Source of the DNA: Gymnopus androsaceus JB14 | Taxonomy: Eukaryota; Basidiomycota; Agaricomycetes; Agaricales; Omphalotaceae | NCBI GenBank assembly: GCA_009733575.1 | Contig: ML769415.1 | Coordinates: 1-64,000 of the forward strand | DNA: 64,000 nt | Direction of reading: 5' to 3' | Part shown: positions 61,724 to 64,000 of the stretch, piece by piece | Layout: every line of letters begins with the position of its first letter | Numbering within the stretch: position 1 is the stretch's first letter | Position numbers and translations under genes: made by a program | Notes under the pieces: generated by a model | What the model was told of the DNA's origin: nothing | Databases searched by the model: none | Seen by the model: only the letters and a program-made list of their open reading frames with translations

Positions 61724-62036
61724 TCACACTGCCAATAATTATGCTTCATATAAATCATTTTAGTCACTACTTGAAATGTACTTTTTCGGAGGATTATAGA
61801 GGATTATGGAAATAGACTAGAGAAGGAAATACATTCAGACCGATTGAAGTTTGAGGTTGAAAATGAATTATTTCATGTCCTGTTCGAAAAATTCATTTCG
61901 GAAATTCACATAAAGTCTGAACTTCAAATGGTCTGAATTTATTTCCCTCTATAGAGATATTTATTTTTCGTAATCCTCCGAAAAAGTATATTTCAGGTAG
62001 TGACTAAAATAATTTATTTCCTACTATGCTTCAGTA
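61724..62036. mobile_element. TCACACTG-ended MITE, 3'-truncated copy
   Basis: Left end TCACACTGCCAATAATTATG is intact. Inverted partner blocks (TACTTTTTCGGAGG versus CCTCCGAAAAAGTA; TTTTAGTCACTAC versus GTAGTGACTAAAA) show the hairpin. The right end stops at ACTATGCTTCAGTA (about 62,036), lacking the last about 17 bp of the repeat seen in the copy at 1,844-2,490. Confidence 0.7.
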
Positions 62037-62303
62037 TTTCAATGCCCGTGGCATCCTGACTTGAAAAAAGAGTCAGAGCGGGATCCAGTTGTGGGATAAA
62101 CCAACGGTTCACGTCATGATATACAGTAATTACGGGCCGCTGAGTAATATCTTAGACAGGTGGTGCTGCAATAGTCGATGTATGGCCCAAGTGCAAGAAC
62201 TTGGGAAAGTGGGAAAAGTGGGAAGTAAGCGCTGAGCAAGGGCAGCGGCGCTCTTCGAATCTGAGAAATATTTATACAAATTTAATGAAATCGCGTTCCG
62301 AAC

Positions 62304-63196
62304 TTAGTAGCTTCCACCCAAAATCTGCCGACTCGGAGTTCAAGTTGTTAGAGCGAAAAATAACAGAATAGAAAATAAACATACCGAGACGCCCCCGGCG
62401 AGAACGATGTCAGCAGCCTCGCCTCCAGTAGCAACAAGTTCGCTCCAGTTCCAAGTACCTTCGCATTTGCCACGGTCGACCCCTAGAAATAATGCATAAG
62501 GTGCGTCTTGAAGTGACGTTGAAATAATACAACCAACAACTGGGTACTTGCCGGTCGGTCATACTTCCAGTGAAGTTGATGGCCCTCATTTATCGCGCTG
62601 TCAAAACGTAGGAAGAAATCTAAACAGCAGACGAGCTTACTCGATGACGCTTCCAGTGCCTGGAGTACCGACTAAATATTGGTAGGAATGCATCAGTGCT
62701 CCGAGTACGACTCGGAAATATCTGTCAAGAATTACAGTCCGCAGAGTAACTCTGACTGATGAGGAGTCTATACTTGTCGTTGGCTGAGATGGAGCTACCG
62801 AAGTAGGTGATGCTCGACACAGTGGCGTTAGTAGCATCGCTGTCTACTTTGATTCTCGTTCCGTACCTACAAGCCACGGTTAAGCCTGCACGCAGTTACA
62901 ATTGAAAGGTCACATCACTCACATGCTCTCAGCGACAGTGTTCCTAGAAATGGTAATGCTGTTTTTGCGTGTGATGAGTGCAACACTGAAAATAGCGGTG
63001 AAAGCGTACTTACTACTCGGTGATAGTTTTGCCGGAAGCGATGGAGCCAATGGAGATACCGTGGCCACCAGAGCAGAAGTTGTTCTCAAATACAATATTC
63101 CACCGTCTTCTACCAGAGTTGATAGCAACACTGAGATACAAACAAAACTTATTTCTCTGGGATTTGGCCGAATTGAGGTCGAGACTTACCAGCTGT
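62304..63196 (-). pseudogene. Truncated and decayed polygalacturonase (GH28-2)
   Basis: 3' two thirds of a GH28 gene: SVAINSG, NIVFENNFCSGGHGISIGSIASG, YGTRIKVDSDATNATVSSITYFG, DKYRLLISQSYSA, GVDRGKCEGTWNWSELVATGG, LGGSY, stop at 62,304. At the catalytic QDD position the exon reads NRDS, so one acid and the Gln are lost. Directly upstream, at about 63,205, homology stops where the duplicated 58,709 sequence begins, removing the N-terminal exons. The cysteine in GVDCGNC is replaced as well. Confidence 0.75.
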
Positions 63197-63315
63197 CTCG
63201 GTTGTTAAATTACTGTACGTCTACGTATCTTTGATGGATCAAATTGTAAAGGGATTGCCATGCACTAGCTTTTCGCTGTCTAACGGACTGGTATGACCTG
63301 TTTCTTTCTATAATA

Positions 63316-63405
63316 GGGAGCTGTGGCACGGCGAAAATTTCTTCATAGTTTTGGCGGGGCTCCACGCGAGAAAGTTGACGAAATATTCGCCGTGCCACAA
63401 CTCCC
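63316..63405. mobile_element. 90-bp MITE flanked by TA, absent from the paralogous site
   Basis: Left end GGGAGCTGTGGCACGGCGAA; inverted right end GGGAGTTGTGGCACGGCGAA, extending about 30 bp with few mismatches. TA lies on both sides (63,314-63,315, 63,406-63,407). The duplicated locus at about 58,818-58,826 lacks it (TTCTACAACTGAAGG), so it inserted after the segmental duplication. Confidence 0.82.
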
Positions 63406-63696
63406 TAACTGAATGTGATCTTGTTTTTAATGTCCGTTTATGTGCGGTCAAAGCCAAAGTTATCAAAGCTCGGTCAAAGCTAAAGTTATCATGTTCTTAG
63501 CAATGATAAGAATCATTTTGAGGATAAATTTTAAATGCGCTTATGGACCTTTGAGTCTGATCAACACGAAGTCAATAACTTGAAATATATGGTATAATTT
63601 TTGACGAGGTTGATATATAAGTTGTTAATGCCAGTGCCGACCAACCCTAACTTCGTGAATCCGTTATTGTTATCGAGAATTGAAGTCTTTCCGAAC

Positions 63697-64000
63697 TTAG
63701 AAGGTTCCACCCGAAATCTGCCAAAATTTCAGTGGAAGATAATAGTTTATACTAGAAAAAAAACATACCTTAGCGCCTCCGGTGAGGATTATATCGGCAG
63801 CTTCACCTCCAGTAGCATCGAGGGATCCCCAGTCCCAAGTACCCTGGCAGTTGCCACAGTCGACACCTAAGAAGGAAGGATGAGATGCATATTCAAAAGT
63901 CGTGTGGAATAACAGAATACATACCGACAACTGGGAAGCTGCCGGTCGTTGTAACGGTGGTCGTAGCTCCACTAAAGGTGATGTCCCTATGGTATCATGT
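63697..64000 (-). CDS. Endo-polygalacturonase copy GH28-3, 3' end only in window
   Basis: Last exons of a third GH28 gene, almost identical to GH28-1: GVDCGNCQGTWDWGSLDATGG, IILTGGAK, intron, ISGGTF, stop 63,697. It is partial because the window ends. Whether the full gene is functional cannot be seen. Confidence 0.82.
   Translation of the reverse strand, partial: HDTIGTSPLVELRPPLQRPAASQLSVCILLFHTTFEYASHPSFLGVDCGNCQGTWDWGSLDATGGEAADIILTGGAKVCFFSSINYYLPLKFWQISGGTF

Larger units (their letters stand above)
63207..64000. repeat. Second copy of a tandem segmental duplication (58,709-59,410)
   Basis: Near-identical to 58,709-59,410: the 3' flank, the stop codon region and the last exons of GH28, differing by scattered substitutions and a 90-bp MITE insertion. 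The unit length is about 4.5 kb. The copy runs off the window end. Confidence 0.85.

Overview
The window is nuclear DNA of a filamentous basidiomycete, most likely an Agaricomycete (mushroom-forming fungus). Genes are packed with 45-70 bp introns (GT-AG, a few GC-AG). The gene set fits a plant-matter-degrading basidiomycete: a bicupin oxalate decarboxylase, GH28 polygalacturonases, a 7-TM membrane protein of a type common in mushrooms, a CYP-type P450 fragment, a MYND-finger relic and a KRE9/KNH-like wall protein. Housekeeping genes are Mad3, Aip1, Yra1/ALYREF, Gfa1 and a large AAA ATPase. All calls come from reading the sequence; no database was searched.

Layout. 1-5,030 is repeat-rich and has no host gene I can support: foldbacks, a TCACACTG-ended MITE, and a 1.07-kb element with CATCAGCAAAA ends holding an 88-bp pogo-like MITE. 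6,240-14,650 is a euchromatic block: small secreted protein (-), an unrecognised gene (-), Mad3 (-), oxalate decarboxylase (+) and an MFS transporter (-) tail-to-tail with it. 16,080-21,300 holds Aip1 (+) and the AAA ATPase (+). 22,100-50,940 is a rearranged accessory region. A zinc-less MDR dehydrogenase gene occurs four times and a putative mitochondrial two-RRM gene five times. The 7-TM/RRM/Yra1 trio is complete at 29,751-34,087 and present upstream as scrambled partial copies. A nested transposon stack (SINE with a 15-bp target duplication, hAT MITE with an 8-bp duplication, two ATAAGCT-ended elements) lies at 37,315-40,140. It is followed by a MYND-gene relic, an 813-bp TA-flanked hairpin element, a second CATCAGCAAAA element, a dehydrogenase/P450 fusion scar, a secreted protein and a two-domain KRE9-like gene. 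51,685-58,614 carries a bHLH-zipper transcription factor and Gfa1 (hexosamine/chitin pathway). 58,700-64,000 is a GH28 cluster: one full gene, one decayed copy, and the start of a third created by a tandem duplication.

Sequence quality matters when reading this annotation. Several genes expected to be essential (Gfa1, Aip1, Yra1) and others (AAA ATPase, bHLH factor, GH28) are intact except for single-base insertions or deletions, many in homopolymers. This looks like unpolished long-read sequence more than wholesale gene death. 25,900-27,300 looks like raw-read-quality sequence, so part of the apparent tandem duplication may be an assembly artefact.

The candidate for something new is the CATCAGCAAAACC-ended repeat family. 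Its members share only about 13-19 terminal bases, while each has arms built from a different 9-12-bp direct repeat.
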